64,000 nucleotides of DNA from Clostridium bowmanii (GTDB taxonomy: Bacteria > Bacillota > Clostridia > Clostridiales > Clostridiaceae), in the NCBI RefSeq assembly GCF_018861315.1, contig NZ_JAHLDL010000009.1, positions 84,021-148,020 on the forward strand. Reading direction: 5' to 3'. This document shows, piece by piece, positions 45,276 to 54,145 of this stretch; the stretch's first letter is position 1, and the number at the start of each line of letters is the position of its first letter. Below the pieces are notes generated by a model that ran no database searches, was not told where the DNA came from, and saw only the letters and a list, made by a program, of their open reading frames with translations. A program made the position numbers and the translations under genes.

Positions 45276-46856
45276 ATGAAATTAAAGACAAAAATCACAA
45301 GCTTCGTAATAGGAATTTTAATTTTGACTATTGGCAGTATATCATTACTTTCTTTTAATAAGATGAAGGTAATTCTTAAAGATCAAGCTGGACGTAACCT
45401 TTTAAATATCGCAAGTTCTGTGTCCATGAGTTATCGTGTACAAAATTATTTAAAAGGAACCAGTGAAATTAATGAAAAAGCTTTAAGCGATGAAATAGAA
45501 AACATAAGAACTAAGACAAAAGTTGAATTTATAGTAGTAATGGATATGAAGGGAATAAGATATTCTCATCCTACAAAAGAAAAAATAGGTGAAAAAATTC
45601 AGGGTTCAGATGAAATTCGTGTTCTCACAACGGGTGATGAATATATTTCAGAAGCAAGGGGTAGCCTCGGCATCTCCCTTAGAGCATTTACCCCCATATT
45701 TAAAGATGGCGTGCAAATTGGAGCTGTAGTTGTAGGAAGCCCCATTAATGAAGTTTATAGTGAGATTTATTCAAAAATAGACAATTTTATCCCATTTTTA
45801 TTATTAGGGCTAATGCTTGGAGTAATAGCTGCAACTCTTTTATCCTCAAATATTAAAAAATCCATTTTTGGTTTAGAGCCAAAAGAAATCGCCTTAATTT
45901 TAAAAGAAAAGGAAGCTGTAATTGAAAGTGTAAGGGAAGGAATTTTAGCTGTAGATAAAGACGGCAAAATCACCTTATTTAATAAGGAAGCGGGAGAAAT
46001 TTTACAACTAGTAAATGAAGATATAGGCAAACCAATCTCAAACCTCACTTATGAAAATAAGATTTCCAAGGTTCTAGAAGAAGGAAAGTATTATGAAAAT
46101 ATAGAACTTAAAGTAAGACCTGGTCTAACAATTTTGTGCAAATATAATCCCCTTAAAAATGCTAAAGATGAAGTAATTGGAATAGTAATGAATTTTAGAG
46201 ATTTAACGGAAGTTAAAAAAATGGCTGAAGAACTTACAGGCATAAAAAAAATGGCTTGGTCTCTTAGAGCACAAAATCATGAATTTATGAATAAGCTTCA
46301 CACTATATCTGGACTTATACAACTGGAAGAATACGAGGAAGCTGTAAAATTCATATCTAATATTGCTAAAACTCGAAGTGAAATCAGTAGTATTCTTACT
46401 TATGGAATCAAGAATGTATCTATCGCAGCCTTACTGTTTTCAAAATACAACAAGGCAGAAGAAACTAGAATATCCTTTAAAATTGACCCAGGATGTAGTT
46501 TAAATGAATTACCACAGTATATGAGCGAAGATGAACTGGGCTCTGTTATTGGTAATTTAGTTGAGAATTCTTTTGATGTGGTCCGCACGGATGGAAGTGG
46601 AACCGTTTCTATTAAAATTTCTGAAATGGATGATGCCTTAAAAATTAATATAATGGACAATGGTCCAGGTATTGCTGAGGAAATCCAAAACAGAATATAT
46701 GATATGGGGGCAACTACAAAAGTTGGTCAGCGTGGAATGGGTATGTATATTGTCAAAAATATTATTGATGAGATGCAAGGCACAATTGAATTTAGTCTAG
46801 AAAATGGAACCATGTGGAATGTAAGCATACCAATGAAAAGGAGTAGATTACTATGA
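45276..46856 (+). CDS. maeK: DcuS/CitA-type sensor kinase for malate or a related acid
   Basis: Membrane histidine kinase of 526 residues. A membrane segment near 9-29, an extracellular PAS-like (CitA/DcuS) sensor of about 130 residues (KVEFIVVMDMKGIRYSHPTKEKIG, then GSLGISLRAFTPIF), a second membrane segment near 172-192, a cytoplasmic PAS (about 215-315), then the H box SLRAQNHEFMNKLHTISGLIQ and HATPase motifs DNGPGIAEEIQ and GQRGMGMYIVKNI. This is the citrate/dicarboxylate sensor family. Its stop overlaps the regulator gene by 4 bp. GAGGAGAAG is the RBS. Confidence 0.9.
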   Translation: MKLKTKITSFVIGILILTIGSISLLSFNKMKVILKDQAGRNLLNIASSVSMSYRVQNYLKGTSEINEKALSDEIENIRTKTKVEFIVVMDMKGIRYSHPTKEKIGEKIQGSDEIRVLTTGDEYISEARGSLGISLRAFTPIFKDGVQIGAVVVGSPINEVYSEIYSKIDNFIPFLLLGLMLGVIAATLLSSNIKKSIFGLEPKEIALILKEKEAVIESVREGILAVDKDGKITLFNKEAGEILQLVNEDIGKPISNLTYENKISKVLEEGKYYENIELKVRPGLTILCKYNPLKNAKDEVIGIVMNFRDLTEVKKMAEELTGIKKMAWSLRAQNHEFMNKLHTISGLIQLEEYEEAVKFISNIAKTRSEISSILTYGIKNVSIAALLFSKYNKAEETRISFKIDPGCSLNELPQYMSEDELGSVIGNLVENSFDVVRTDGSGTVSIKISEMDDALKINIMDNGPGIAEEIQNRIYDMGATTKVGQRGMGMYIVKNIIDEMQGTIEFSLENGTMWNVSIPMKRSRLL

Positions 46857-47542
46857 TTCAAGTGATGATTATTGAAGATGACCCTATGGTACGTGATATC
46901 AATACGAAGTTTTTAAGTAAAGTGGAAGGCTTTGAGTTAACTATGGCTGCTAGTAATCTTACAGATGCTAAGAGTTGTATGAAAAGTAAAAAACCAGACT
47001 TAATTTTGCTTGATATCTATCTTCCTAATGAAAATGGCATGGATTTTTTAAAGCTACTTAGGTCTAGAGAAATAAACGTAGATGTTATTTTAATTACTGC
47101 AGATAACACCACTTCTAGAGTTCAAGAGGCCTTTCGCTACGGAGCCCGGGATTATTTAATAAAACCCTTTACCTTAGATAGATTCAAAGAATCACTACTT
47201 GAGTTTAAAGATAGATATTATAGTTTAAAAAAGACAAATGAAATTCAGCAATGTGAAGTAGATAAGTACCTTTCAAGTAGCAAGGAGTTTTCAGAGGTGG
47301 GAGAGAATAATTCAGATTTAGAAAAAGGATTAAATAAATATACTTACAGAACGATATGGCAACAAATCAAAAAAATTGGAGCAGAATACACTACCCCTGA
47401 AGAATTAGGTGAGCTTTTAGGCATTGCCAGGGTAACTTGCAGAAAATACTTAGAATATATGAATAAGGAAGGAAAAGTAGAAAAATTAATAGAATATGGT
47501 AAGGTAGGAAGACCACAACACAAGTATAAAATAAATAATTAA
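46853..47542 (+). CDS. maeR: CitB/DcuR-type response regulator
   Basis: Two-component regulator of 229 residues. The receiver domain (1-120) shows IEDDPMVRD, phospho-acceptor Asp in LILLDIYLPNENG, the Thr in ILITADNT and Lys in YLIKPF. The C-terminal helix-turn-helix (about 165-225, EELGELLGIARVTCRKYLEYM) is of the CitT/DcuR group. It overlaps the kinase gene and is divergent from the malate operon, its presumed target. Confidence 0.9.
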   Translation: MIQVMIIEDDPMVRDINTKFLSKVEGFELTMAASNLTDAKSCMKSKKPDLILLDIYLPNENGMDFLKLLRSREINVDVILITADNTTSRVQEAFRYGARDYLIKPFTLDRFKESLLEFKDRYYSLKKTNEIQQCEVDKYLSSSKEFSEVGENNSDLEKGLNKYTYRTIWQQIKKIGAEYTTPEELGELLGIARVTCRKYLEYMNKEGKVEKLIEYGKVGRPQHKYKINN

Positions 47543-47550
47543 ATAATCTA

Positions 47551-47579
47551 TTGACAATAAACGAATGGTCGTTTATTAT
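47551..47579 (+). promoter_or_regulatory. TetR gene promoter with embedded operator
   Basis: TTGACA (47551-47556) and TATTAT (47574-47579) are 17 bp apart. A perfect inverted repeat, AATAAACGA-N4-TCGTTTATT (47556-47577), fills the spacer, so the regulator should block its own promoter. Confidence 0.75.
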
Positions 47580-47600
47580 ATAATTATTAGAGGTGATCCA

Positions 47601-48164
47601 ATGAGAAGAAAAGATGACGAAAAGGAAAAGAGCATAAAAGAAGCAGTGATTAAGCTAATACTAGAACAAGGTTTTCATGGTACTTCTATTTCAAAGATTG
47701 CAAAAGAGGCAGGGGTCTCCCCCGCTACTGTTTATATTTATTACGAAAATAAAGAGGTAATGCTAAGGGATATATATATTGAGTATTCCGAAGAAATTGT
47801 AGACTCATTACTTAGCAAGATATACGCAGAAATGGATGGACATGAACTAATTGAAATACTAACTAGAGGCTATTATACCTATATACAAGAACACGGTGAA
47901 ATATTTCATTTTGTAGATCAATTCTCAAGTTGCCCAGCGCTTGCTAGTCAATGTTCAGAGCAAAAGAACACTAATAATTTAAACTCACTGCTAGAAGCGA
48001 TGAAACAGAAAAGAATAATTAAAAACTATAGAAATGATAATTTAATAGCTATAATATTTTACCCAATAAAATCTATTGCTATTAAACAATGTATTGGAGA
48101 ATTTGAACAAGCTTCGCTTCTTGAAGAAATGATTACAATAATTCAAGATGCCCTTCTTGTATAA
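47601..48164 (+). CDS. TetR-family regulator
   Basis: DNA-binding repressor of 187 residues. The TetR helix-turn-helix covers about 8-55 (IKLILEQGFHGTSISKIAKEAGVSPATVYIYYENKEVM), and the remaining helical part is the ligand and dimer domain. The ATG at 47601 is chosen for the AGAGGTGAT RBS; an in-frame start at 47565 would begin within the promoter. It is followed in the same direction by lon. A perfect palindrome in its own promoter and a weaker copy just before lon suggest that it controls itself and perhaps the protease. Confidence 0.88.
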   Translation: MRRKDDEKEKSIKEAVIKLILEQGFHGTSISKIAKEAGVSPATVYIYYENKEVMLRDIYIEYSEEIVDSLLSKIYAEMDGHELIEILTRGYYTYIQEHGEIFHFVDQFSSCPALASQCSEQKNTNNLNSLLEAMKQKRIIKNYRNDNLIAIIFYPIKSIAIKQCIGEFEQASLLEEMITIIQDALLV

Positions 48165-48185
48165 TAATAAAAATCGCACTATTAA

Positions 48186-48278
48186 AGCGAGAAAGTTTTG
48201 TAAAAATATTAACTACATTAGTAGCATTGTTAATATTTCAGCACCTTAGGTGATGCGTTAATTGCAGAATATCTCGCT
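48186..48278 (+). other. Candidate multi-stem RNA between tetR and lon
   Basis: AGCGAGA (48186-48192) pairs with TCTCGCT (48272-48278) and encloses two hairpins: AAATATTAAC/GTTAATATTT (48204-48213, 48229-48238) with an inner TAC/GTA, and CACC/GGTG (48242-48252). The whole resembles a three-way junction. No T run follows. The class is not recognised. Confidence 0.4.
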
Positions 48279-48293
48279 ATTAATCAATAAATA

Positions 48294-48314
48294 ATTAAAC
48301 GAACATTCACTTAT
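48294..48314 (+). promoter_or_regulatory. Second, imperfect TetR-operator-like site before lon
   Basis: ATTAAACGA-N4-TCACTTAT matches the operator in the tetR promoter in its left half and most of its right half. It lies 29-49 bp before the lon start codon. Confidence 0.4.
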
Positions 48315-48342
48315 GAATATTATTAAAGAAAGGATGATTATA

Positions 48343-50730
48343 ATGATGAATATAGATAGTAAAAATAAAGATGGAATGGTAATACCTGTATCGGACATAG
48401 TTTTATTACCAGGAATGGCTTATACACTAAAACTAAAAAACATTAGTGAAGCAGAACTAGAAAATCTATCTAAAAAGGAACAATTTAGTATTGCATTACC
48501 TTTAAAGCAGAACTTTAATCAAAGTCAGTTAACGCGAGAAGATTTTCATAGTATTGGTGTTTCCTTCAATGTAAGTGGGATTGAAAAAACAGAAACTGGA
48601 TATCAAGTAAAAATTAAAGTGTTAGATAGAGTAGAAATTAAAGAACTTAGTATGGGAAATGGTTTTACTCGTGTTGAATTTGAAATTGCACCAGACCTTA
48701 TTGACCTTAATGCAACGAGTCAAGAAGAAATGCTTGAGTATGTGAAAAAAATTACTCGTGAAGTTAGTGAGAATTTCAAAGGTTCAGAGCAGTTTATGAA
48801 GATAGTTGAGAATCAAAAGGATTTAAATGCCCTCATGGGTCATCTTACTCAATTTATGCCCCTTTCAAATGAAGAAAAATATGAATTAATTGAAACTCAG
48901 TCATTAAAAGAGAGAGGACTTAAGTTTATGGATTACCTCTTAAAACAGAAGGAATCTCTAAAACTACAATTTGAGATGGCAGAAAAATTTACTGAAAAAG
49001 CTAACAAAAATTATAGAGAATCAGTACTTAGGGAGCAATTGAAAGCTATCCAAAGTGAACTAAATGAAGGAAAAAGTGAAGGTTCTAAAAAGGACAAGGA
49101 TTATGCAACTAGGATTGAACAGGCTCAAATGCCAGAGGAAATAAAAAGTACTGCCTTAGATGAACTTGGAAAACTAGAAAGTCAAAATGAAGGTAGCGCT
49201 GAATATAATGTTATCCGAAACTATTTAGATCTACTCGTAACCCTTCCTTGGAAAAAGGCTGAAACTAAGTCTATTAATCTAGGAGAAGCTAGACGTATAT
49301 TAGATCAACAGCATTATGGTCTTGAAAAAGTTAAGGATAGAATAATACAACATTTAGCAGTTATGAAACTTAAAAATGATAAAAAAGGTTCTATTTTATT
49401 ACTAGTTGGACCTCCTGGTACTGGTAAGACAAGTTTAGGAAAAAGTATCGCACAGGCTCTTGATAGAAAATATATAAGACTTAGTTTAGGTGGAATACGC
49501 GACGAGGCTGAAATTAGAGGTCATAGAAGAACTTATATAGGTGCAATGCCAGGAAGAATTATTCAAAGTATTAAAAAGGCAGGAGAAATAAACCCAGTTA
49601 TGGTTTTGGATGAAGTGGACAAACTAATGACAGGCTACAATGGAGATCCAGCCAGTGCACTACTCGAAGTATTAGATCCAGAACAAAACAATACTTTTAC
49701 TGATCATTATTTGGATTTACCTTATGATTTGTCTGAGGTGTTCTTTGTAGCAACAGCTAACTCCCTAGACAACATTCCTAGACCGCTACTAGATAGAATG
49801 GAAATAATACAAATATCTAGTTATACTATGAATGAAAAATTTCATATAGGTAAAAACCACTTGATACCTTCAGTACTTGAAGAACATGGATTAACTAATG
49901 ACCAATTAATTATTGAAGATGAAGCATTACAAAAAATAATTAGTGAGTATACTCTAGAAGCTGGAGTTCGTGGACTGAAAAAGCAGATAGCTGCTTTAGC
50001 CCGAGTTACCTCAGAGAAAATTGTAACAAATACTGTAGAATTACCATTTAAAGTTACTGTGGAAATGCTAGATGATTTACTTGGAAGAAAGGTTTCAAGC
50101 CATGATAAGGCTCAAGTGGATAACCCACCGGGAGTAGTTACAGGTCTCGCTTGGACAGCTGTAGGCGGAGAAATACTTTTCATTGAAGCTACAGACATGA
50201 TAGGAACTGGACAGATTACCTTAACTGGTCAACTAGGCGACGTTATGAAAGAATCTGCAAAGATTTCACTAAGCCTACTTAAGTCAAGGTTACCAGTTAA
50301 TACTATAAACTTTAAGGAAAGAGATCTTCATATTCATGTTCCATCAGGATCTACTCCTAAGGATGGTCCTTCAGCTGGAATTACCTTATTCACTGCACTT
50401 GCATCCCTTGTTACAGGCATAAAGGTAGATTCAAAGCTTGCAATGACTGGAGAAATTACATTAAGAGGAGCAGTACTTCCAATAGGAGGACTTAAGGAAA
50501 AATTACTAGGAGCTCAAAGGGCTGGAATAACGAAGATATTAATTCCAAAAGATAATTTAATTGACCTAAAAGATGTACCTGAAGAAATTAAAAATCAATT
50601 ATCAATAAAAACAGTAGAAACTGTAGAGGACGTACTACGCGAAACTTTAGGAATATCCTTACCTAGGATAGAACATGTATTTAATCCTAATATTTCTACT
50701 GAAGGAACTTTTAAAACAAAACAAATATAA
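48343..50730 (+). CDS. lon: ATP-dependent protease Lon
   Basis: Soluble hexameric protease that degrades misfolded and regulatory proteins. The 795-residue protein has the LON substrate-binding domain (about 10-200, diverged), a coiled helical linker, the AAA+ module with Walker A GPPGTGKTSLGK, Walker B VMVLDEVDKL and RDEAEIRGHRRTYIGAMPGRI, and the serine-lysine protease domain with catalytic Ser in DGPSAGITLF and Lys in PIGGLKEKLLGA. The ATG at 48343 is chosen because GAAAGGA precedes it by eight bases; an earlier in-frame ATG at 48313 lacks an RBS and overlaps the operator-like site. A second lon copy elsewhere is likely, given the regulated setting, but unknown. Confidence 0.94.
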   Translation: MMNIDSKNKDGMVIPVSDIVLLPGMAYTLKLKNISEAELENLSKKEQFSIALPLKQNFNQSQLTREDFHSIGVSFNVSGIEKTETGYQVKIKVLDRVEIKELSMGNGFTRVEFEIAPDLIDLNATSQEEMLEYVKKITREVSENFKGSEQFMKIVENQKDLNALMGHLTQFMPLSNEEKYELIETQSLKERGLKFMDYLLKQKESLKLQFEMAEKFTEKANKNYRESVLREQLKAIQSELNEGKSEGSKKDKDYATRIEQAQMPEEIKSTALDELGKLESQNEGSAEYNVIRNYLDLLVTLPWKKAETKSINLGEARRILDQQHYGLEKVKDRIIQHLAVMKLKNDKKGSILLLVGPPGTGKTSLGKSIAQALDRKYIRLSLGGIRDEAEIRGHRRTYIGAMPGRIIQSIKKAGEINPVMVLDEVDKLMTGYNGDPASALLEVLDPEQNNTFTDHYLDLPYDLSEVFFVATANSLDNIPRPLLDRMEIIQISSYTMNEKFHIGKNHLIPSVLEEHGLTNDQLIIEDEALQKIISEYTLEAGVRGLKKQIAALARVTSEKIVTNTVELPFKVTVEMLDDLLGRKVSSHDKAQVDNPPGVVTGLAWTAVGGEILFIEATDMIGTGQITLTGQLGDVMKESAKISLSLLKSRLPVNTINFKERDLHIHVPSGSTPKDGPSAGITLFTALASLVTGIKVDSKLAMTGEITLRGAVLPIGGLKEKLLGAQRAGITKILIPKDNLIDLKDVPEEIKNQLSIKTVETVEDVLRETLGISLPRIEHVFNPNISTEGTFKTKQI

Positions 50731-50780
50731 GATGTATATTAAAAATAAATATTAAACATTACTATATTGTTCTTAACACA

Positions 50781-50818
50781 AAAAAGCTACCATTGATTTT
50801 TTATAGTGGTAGCTTTTT
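50781..50818 (+). terminator. Terminator of lon
   Basis: AAAAAGCTACCA (50781-50792) pairs with TGGTAGCTTTTT (50807-50818), followed by more Ts. Confidence 0.92.
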
Positions 50819-50919
50819 TTATATACATCTTTTGAAATGTTCATTTCCTTTTCATTAGTTTGTGGTATATTATTGGCATATGAAAAAGTTTCTAAATTTA
50901 ATATAAGGTGGTAGATAAT

Positions 50920-51657
50920 ATGAATGAAACAATAAATTTATTAAAAGCTCACAGTTCCATAAGAAAATATAAAGATCAACCTATAGAAGCAGAAAAAATA
51001 AAGGCAATAATAGAATGTGCGCAAAGTGCCCCTACTTCTAGTTTTATTCAAGCTTATACAATTATAAGTGTAGTAGATAAATCTAAGCGAAAAGCTATAG
51101 CACATCTTGCAGGCGATCAAACTTATGTGGAAGAATGTCCATTATTTTTAATATATTGTGCGGATCTAAATCGGATTAAAACCTCTTGTGAAATTAACCA
51201 TAAAACTATGTTAGAAGGATACACTGAAACTTTTATTGTAGCAACAGTAGATGCTACTCTCGCCGCCCAAAATGCTTTAATTGCTGCTGAATCATTAGGA
51301 CTAGGTGGAGTATACATAGGTGGTATAAGAAATAATCCCTCACAAGTATGTAAACTTTTAAATATACCTTCTGGAGTATACCCTGTATTTGGAATGTGTA
51401 TTGGTTATCCAGATCAAGCACCAGATATAAAAACAAGGCTACCTCTAGACGTAATCTTTAAAACAGATGAGTACAATACAACTGGTGATGCTGAAAAAAT
51501 AGAAAAATATGACTCAAAAATTAGTGCTTATTATAAAAAGAGAACTCAGGGAAAAAGATCAGACACATGGACAAGTCAAGTATCTAATCTAATGGATAAA
51601 CCTCAAAGACCCCACATGAAAAACTTTTTAGAAGGGCAAGGCTTTAAAATGAAATAG
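50920..51657 (+). CDS. NfsA-type NAD(P)H nitro/flavin reductase
   Basis: Flavoprotein of the oxygen-insensitive nitroreductase family, 245 residues. SSIRKYKDQPI near residue 13, CAQSAPTSSFIQAYTII with FMN-phosphate contacts, LAAQNALIAAESLGLGGVYIGG in the middle and FGMCIGYPDQ are the family marks of the NfsA/NfrA group, which reduces flavins, nitroaromatics and quinones with NAD(P)H as a two-electron donor. The ATG at 50920 follows AAGGTGG by eight bases; an in-frame GTG at 50908 overlaps that RBS. It stands alone and the physiological substrate is open. Confidence 0.9.
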   Translation: MNETINLLKAHSSIRKYKDQPIEAEKIKAIIECAQSAPTSSFIQAYTIISVVDKSKRKAIAHLAGDQTYVEECPLFLIYCADLNRIKTSCEINHKTMLEGYTETFIVATVDATLAAQNALIAAESLGLGGVYIGGIRNNPSQVCKLLNIPSGVYPVFGMCIGYPDQAPDIKTRLPLDVIFKTDEYNTTGDAEKIEKYDSKISAYYKKRTQGKRSDTWTSQVSNLMDKPQRPHMKNFLEGQGFKMK

Positions 51658-51669
51658 AATAAAAAAGAA

Positions 51670-51864
51670 AAAAATATATATTACTATATATGCATTCATT
51701 TTGCTAAGAACTACTAATTTTATTTTTAATTAATCTGCTAAAAAATATAAACTCGCTGCCTCGCTCAAACATATATTTTTCTGAGTGTAGATCAATTAAA
51801 AATAAAATAAGAAGTTCTAAAGCTCGCTTCAATGCATTATCCGTAATATATACTTTTTTTGCGT
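51670..51864. repeat. Long imperfect palindrome (about 195 bp)
   Basis: The left half (ATATATTACTATATATGCATT, ending in AATTTTATTTTTAATTAATCTGC) is matched in reverse complement by the right half (GATCAATTAAAAATAAAAT to TGCATTATCCGTAATATATAC). Arms of roughly 90 bp with scattered mismatches meet at AAAAATATA/TATATTTTT around a short GC-richer loop containing CTCGCTGCCTCGCT. It fills most of the gap between the convergent nitroreductase and galM genes, and no gene is seen. Confidence 0.75.
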
Positions 51865-51948
51865 GTAAAAACATTTGTTAACAAATGAAAATTTCTAAAT
51901 ATTATTTTAACCCTTATCTATATTCTCGGTAAGACCCCAGAGGGGATA

Positions 51949-53001
51949 TTATCTAATAGAGAATTTATATATGGTGCTATGTTCATAATTCTCATTTGCT
52001 TTAAGTATTGGTGAAGGAAAATTTTCATTGTTAATGGCATTAGGAAAATACTGAGTTTCGAGACATAACCCACCTCTTTTATAATAAGTGGTGCCGCCTT
52101 TCCCTGGTTCCAACCCTTTTAGAAAGTTCCCAGAATAGAACTGCACTCCAGGTTTAGTTGTATAAACTTCCATAACCCGTCCACTTTTCTCATCGTAGAC
52201 TTCAGCTGCCTTGTTTAATTTTTCACTACTATTATTAATTATCCAGTTATGATCGTAACCATTACCAAACACAATTTGCTCATAATCACTAGAAATATTC
52301 TCACCTATATAGGTAAGCACTCTAAAATCCATTGGTGTATTGTCTACCTTGGCTATTTCACCAGTGGGAATGGATAATTTATTATTAATAGTAAATTTAT
52401 CGGAATTGATCATAAGCTTATGTTTTAAAATATCACCTGAGCCTTGCCCTGTCAGATTAAAATAAGAATGATTAGTAAGATTTACTATAGTATCCTTATC
52501 TGAAATAGCAAAATACTCTATTTTAAGTTCATTATCCTCTGTAACTGTATATTTAACTCTTACATTAAGATTTCCTGGGTACCCTTCCTCCCCATCAATA
52601 CTTAGATAAGATAATTCAATGCACTCATCAGATTCTTTCACTTGTTGCTTTTCTTCCCAAACTACTTTATCAAACCCAACTATTCCACCATGTATATGAT
52701 TTTCGCCTTCATTTTTAGCTAATTTGTACTGAGTTCCATTTAGCTCAAAACTCGAATTTTCTATCCTGTTAGCAACTCGACCTACTGTTGCCCCCAAAAA
52801 GTAATTATACTTTATATAATCTTCAACCTTTTCATAGCCTAAAACCACATCACCTAACTCACCTTTATTGTCCTGAACCATTACAGATACTAAGGTCCCT
52901 CCATAATTAGTGATTTTTGCCACCATACCCTTGGAGTTTTTAATAGTGAATAGATATACAGACTTTCCATCTACAATTCCAAAATCTTTTTTTATACTCA
53001 T
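51949..53001 (-). CDS. galM: Aldose 1-epimerase (mutarotase)
   Basis: Interconverts alpha and beta anomers of galactose, glucose and other aldoses. The 350-residue protein shows the family pattern: VAKITNYGGTLVSV, YNYFLGATVGRVANRI with the Arg that binds the sugar, GENHIHGGIVGFDKVVW with one His, NLTNHSYFNLTGQG with the catalytic His, and PGVQFYSGNFL plus LETQYFPNAIN with the catalytic Glu. GGGGGGAATA precedes the ATG. Upstream lie a small membrane-protein gene and a sugar-permease remnant, suggesting it once ended a galactose-type uptake operon. Confidence 0.94.
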   Translation of the reverse strand: MSIKKDFGIVDGKSVYLFTIKNSKGMVAKITNYGGTLVSVMVQDNKGELGDVVLGYEKVEDYIKYNYFLGATVGRVANRIENSSFELNGTQYKLAKNEGENHIHGGIVGFDKVVWEEKQQVKESDECIELSYLSIDGEEGYPGNLNVRVKYTVTEDNELKIEYFAISDKDTIVNLTNHSYFNLTGQGSGDILKHKLMINSDKFTINNKLSIPTGEIAKVDNTPMDFRVLTYIGENISSDYEQIVFGNGYDHNWIINNSSEKLNKAAEVYDEKSGRVMEVYTTKPGVQFYSGNFLKGLEPGKGGTTYYKRGGLCLETQYFPNAINNENFPSPILKANENYEHSTIYKFSIR

Positions 53002-53020
53002 AATTCAATATTCCCCCCTC

Positions 53021-53064
53021 AAAAAAGTAGAGGCCATGAAGTTATAATAAATTCAACAGCCTCT
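53021..53064 (-). terminator. Hairpin with T run just upstream of galM
   Basis: AGAGGC (53029-53034) pairs with GCCTCT (53059-53064) with an inner TGAA/TTCA, and on the minus strand it is followed by TTTTTT (53021-53026). It ends 20 bp before galM, so it is either the terminator of the gene before or an attenuator of galM. Confidence 0.6.
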
Positions 53065-53109
53065 CAATTCAATTATACATTTTTTTAAAGCTAATAGGAA
53101 ATTAATACA

Positions 53110-53382
53110 CTATATAATCCTAAATTTTAAAAATATTGTTCTTACGGGATAATAGGCAAGCATTAGTATTACTAAAAAAATCATTCCCAGTGACGCATAT
53201 GCTACACCAAATATTATACAAAATACTCCATCAAACACGGTTACTCTTCGTTCATTAACTGTGTTGAATTTCTTCTTTGCATTCTCATAAGAAATTTCTT
53301 TGCCAGGATATTTATTAAATACAATAGCATATATCCCCATTGCTATAACCATAAGCCCAAATATAATGTTAGTTGGTGACAT
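53110..53382 (-). CDS. Small membrane protein, unknown function (90 aa)
   Basis: Ninety residues with two or three hydrophobic segments (IIFGLMVIAMGIYAIVF near 5-21; VFCIIFGVAYASLGMIFLVILMLAYYPV near 52-79) and a charged loop between them. I do not recognise a characterised family. RBS GAAGGGAAG precedes the ATG. It lies between galM and the truncated sugar-permease gene on the same strand and may have belonged to the same operon. Confidence 0.6.
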   Translation of the reverse strand: MSPTNIIFGLMVIAMGIYAIVFNKYPGKEISYENAKKKFNTVNERRVTVFDGVFCIIFGVAYASLGMIFLVILMLAYYPVRTIFLKFRII

Positions 53383-53422
53383 AAACGTCTTCCCTTCTCT
53401 CTAAAATCTTATATACATTTAT

Positions 53423-53571
53423 TTATGCATTTTTTGATTTTGAATATACATCAAATGCTACAGCAAGTAACAATACCAAACCTTTAATAGTCTGCTGCCA
53501 GTCAATTCCTACTCCCATAAGTGACATCCCGTTATTCATAACACCCATAAACAGACCGCCAATCATAGCTG
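53423..53571 (-). pseudogene. 3' remnant of a sugar ABC transporter permease (MglC/XylH type)
   Basis: About 50 codons ending at a normal stop encode MIGGLFMGVMNNGMSLMGVG, then IDWQQTIKGLVLLLAVAFDV and a lysine/serine-rich tail. This is the well-conserved C-terminus of sugar ABC permeases of the ribose/galactose/xylose group. All the rest of the gene is missing: a perfect palindrome at 53572 and an IS fragment begin exactly where the coding sequence breaks off. The ending in frame with a stop and with galM downstream supports loss of a former mgl-type operon. Confidence 0.85.
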
Positions 53572-54145
53572 GATAGTGTTAACACTATCTTTGTTTTATT
53601 TATTTAAGTCCTTGCATTTGCAAGGATTTAAGCTATTTTTATAACAAAGAAACAATGACCCACTCTTTTTTGGTATAATTGTTGTATCTCAACCCAACAA
53701 AATTCCAAAAGGAAGGTGTCATCATGAGTACAATTATATCAATATTAGTTAAATATAATCAACTATTACTTTCTCAAATAAATCAATTACTTATTTTTAT
53801 TGCGAAAAATATACCTCTTAGTAAACTGAAATACGATATGACAAGCCCTAAATACAATAAACATATTGTAGATAAATCACCTATCATAAAGACCTTTAAA
53901 AGACTTGATTACAAACAACTATTAAGTGAATATAATACTACTCATTGTAAGGAAAAAAAGCCTGTCAATTCTCGTGGTAAAAACCCTGTATCACCGGATA
54001 CTGTGTGCCCTCAATGTGGTGCTCCTCACACCTATATCTACGATAACACCGGTGGCCGCGGGCAACTTCGGTGCAAAGTTTTTGATTTGCGTTTCAACAA
54101 AACCAAGGTTGATTTCAAAACTGAGACTTTCATTTGTCCAATGCT
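53572..54145 (+). mobile_element. Truncated insertion sequence
   Basis: The left end is the 18-bp perfect palindrome GATAGTGTTAACACTATC (53572-53589). Behind it a hairpin, TTAAGTCCTTGC/GCAAGGATTTAA (53604-53631), would stop incoming transcription, as in many IS elements. The transposase gene then starts at 53724 but breaks off near 54145, where DUF1697-like sequence on the opposite strand begins. The right end is missing. The IS family is not assigned. Confidence 0.7.
53724..54145 (+). pseudogene. N-terminal fragment of a transposase
   Basis: About 140 codons of a clostridial transposase: hydrophobic-helical start (MSTIISILVKYNQLLLSQIN), a basic middle part and a zinc-ribbon-like CPQCGAPHTYIYDNTGGRGQ. 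The second cysteine pair is damaged (RCKVFDLRF, where CKVC would be expected) and the DDE catalytic domain is absent, so no active enzyme is made. RBS GGAAGGTG precedes the ATG. The reading frame happens to stay open to 54275 through unrelated sequence. Confidence 0.75.
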
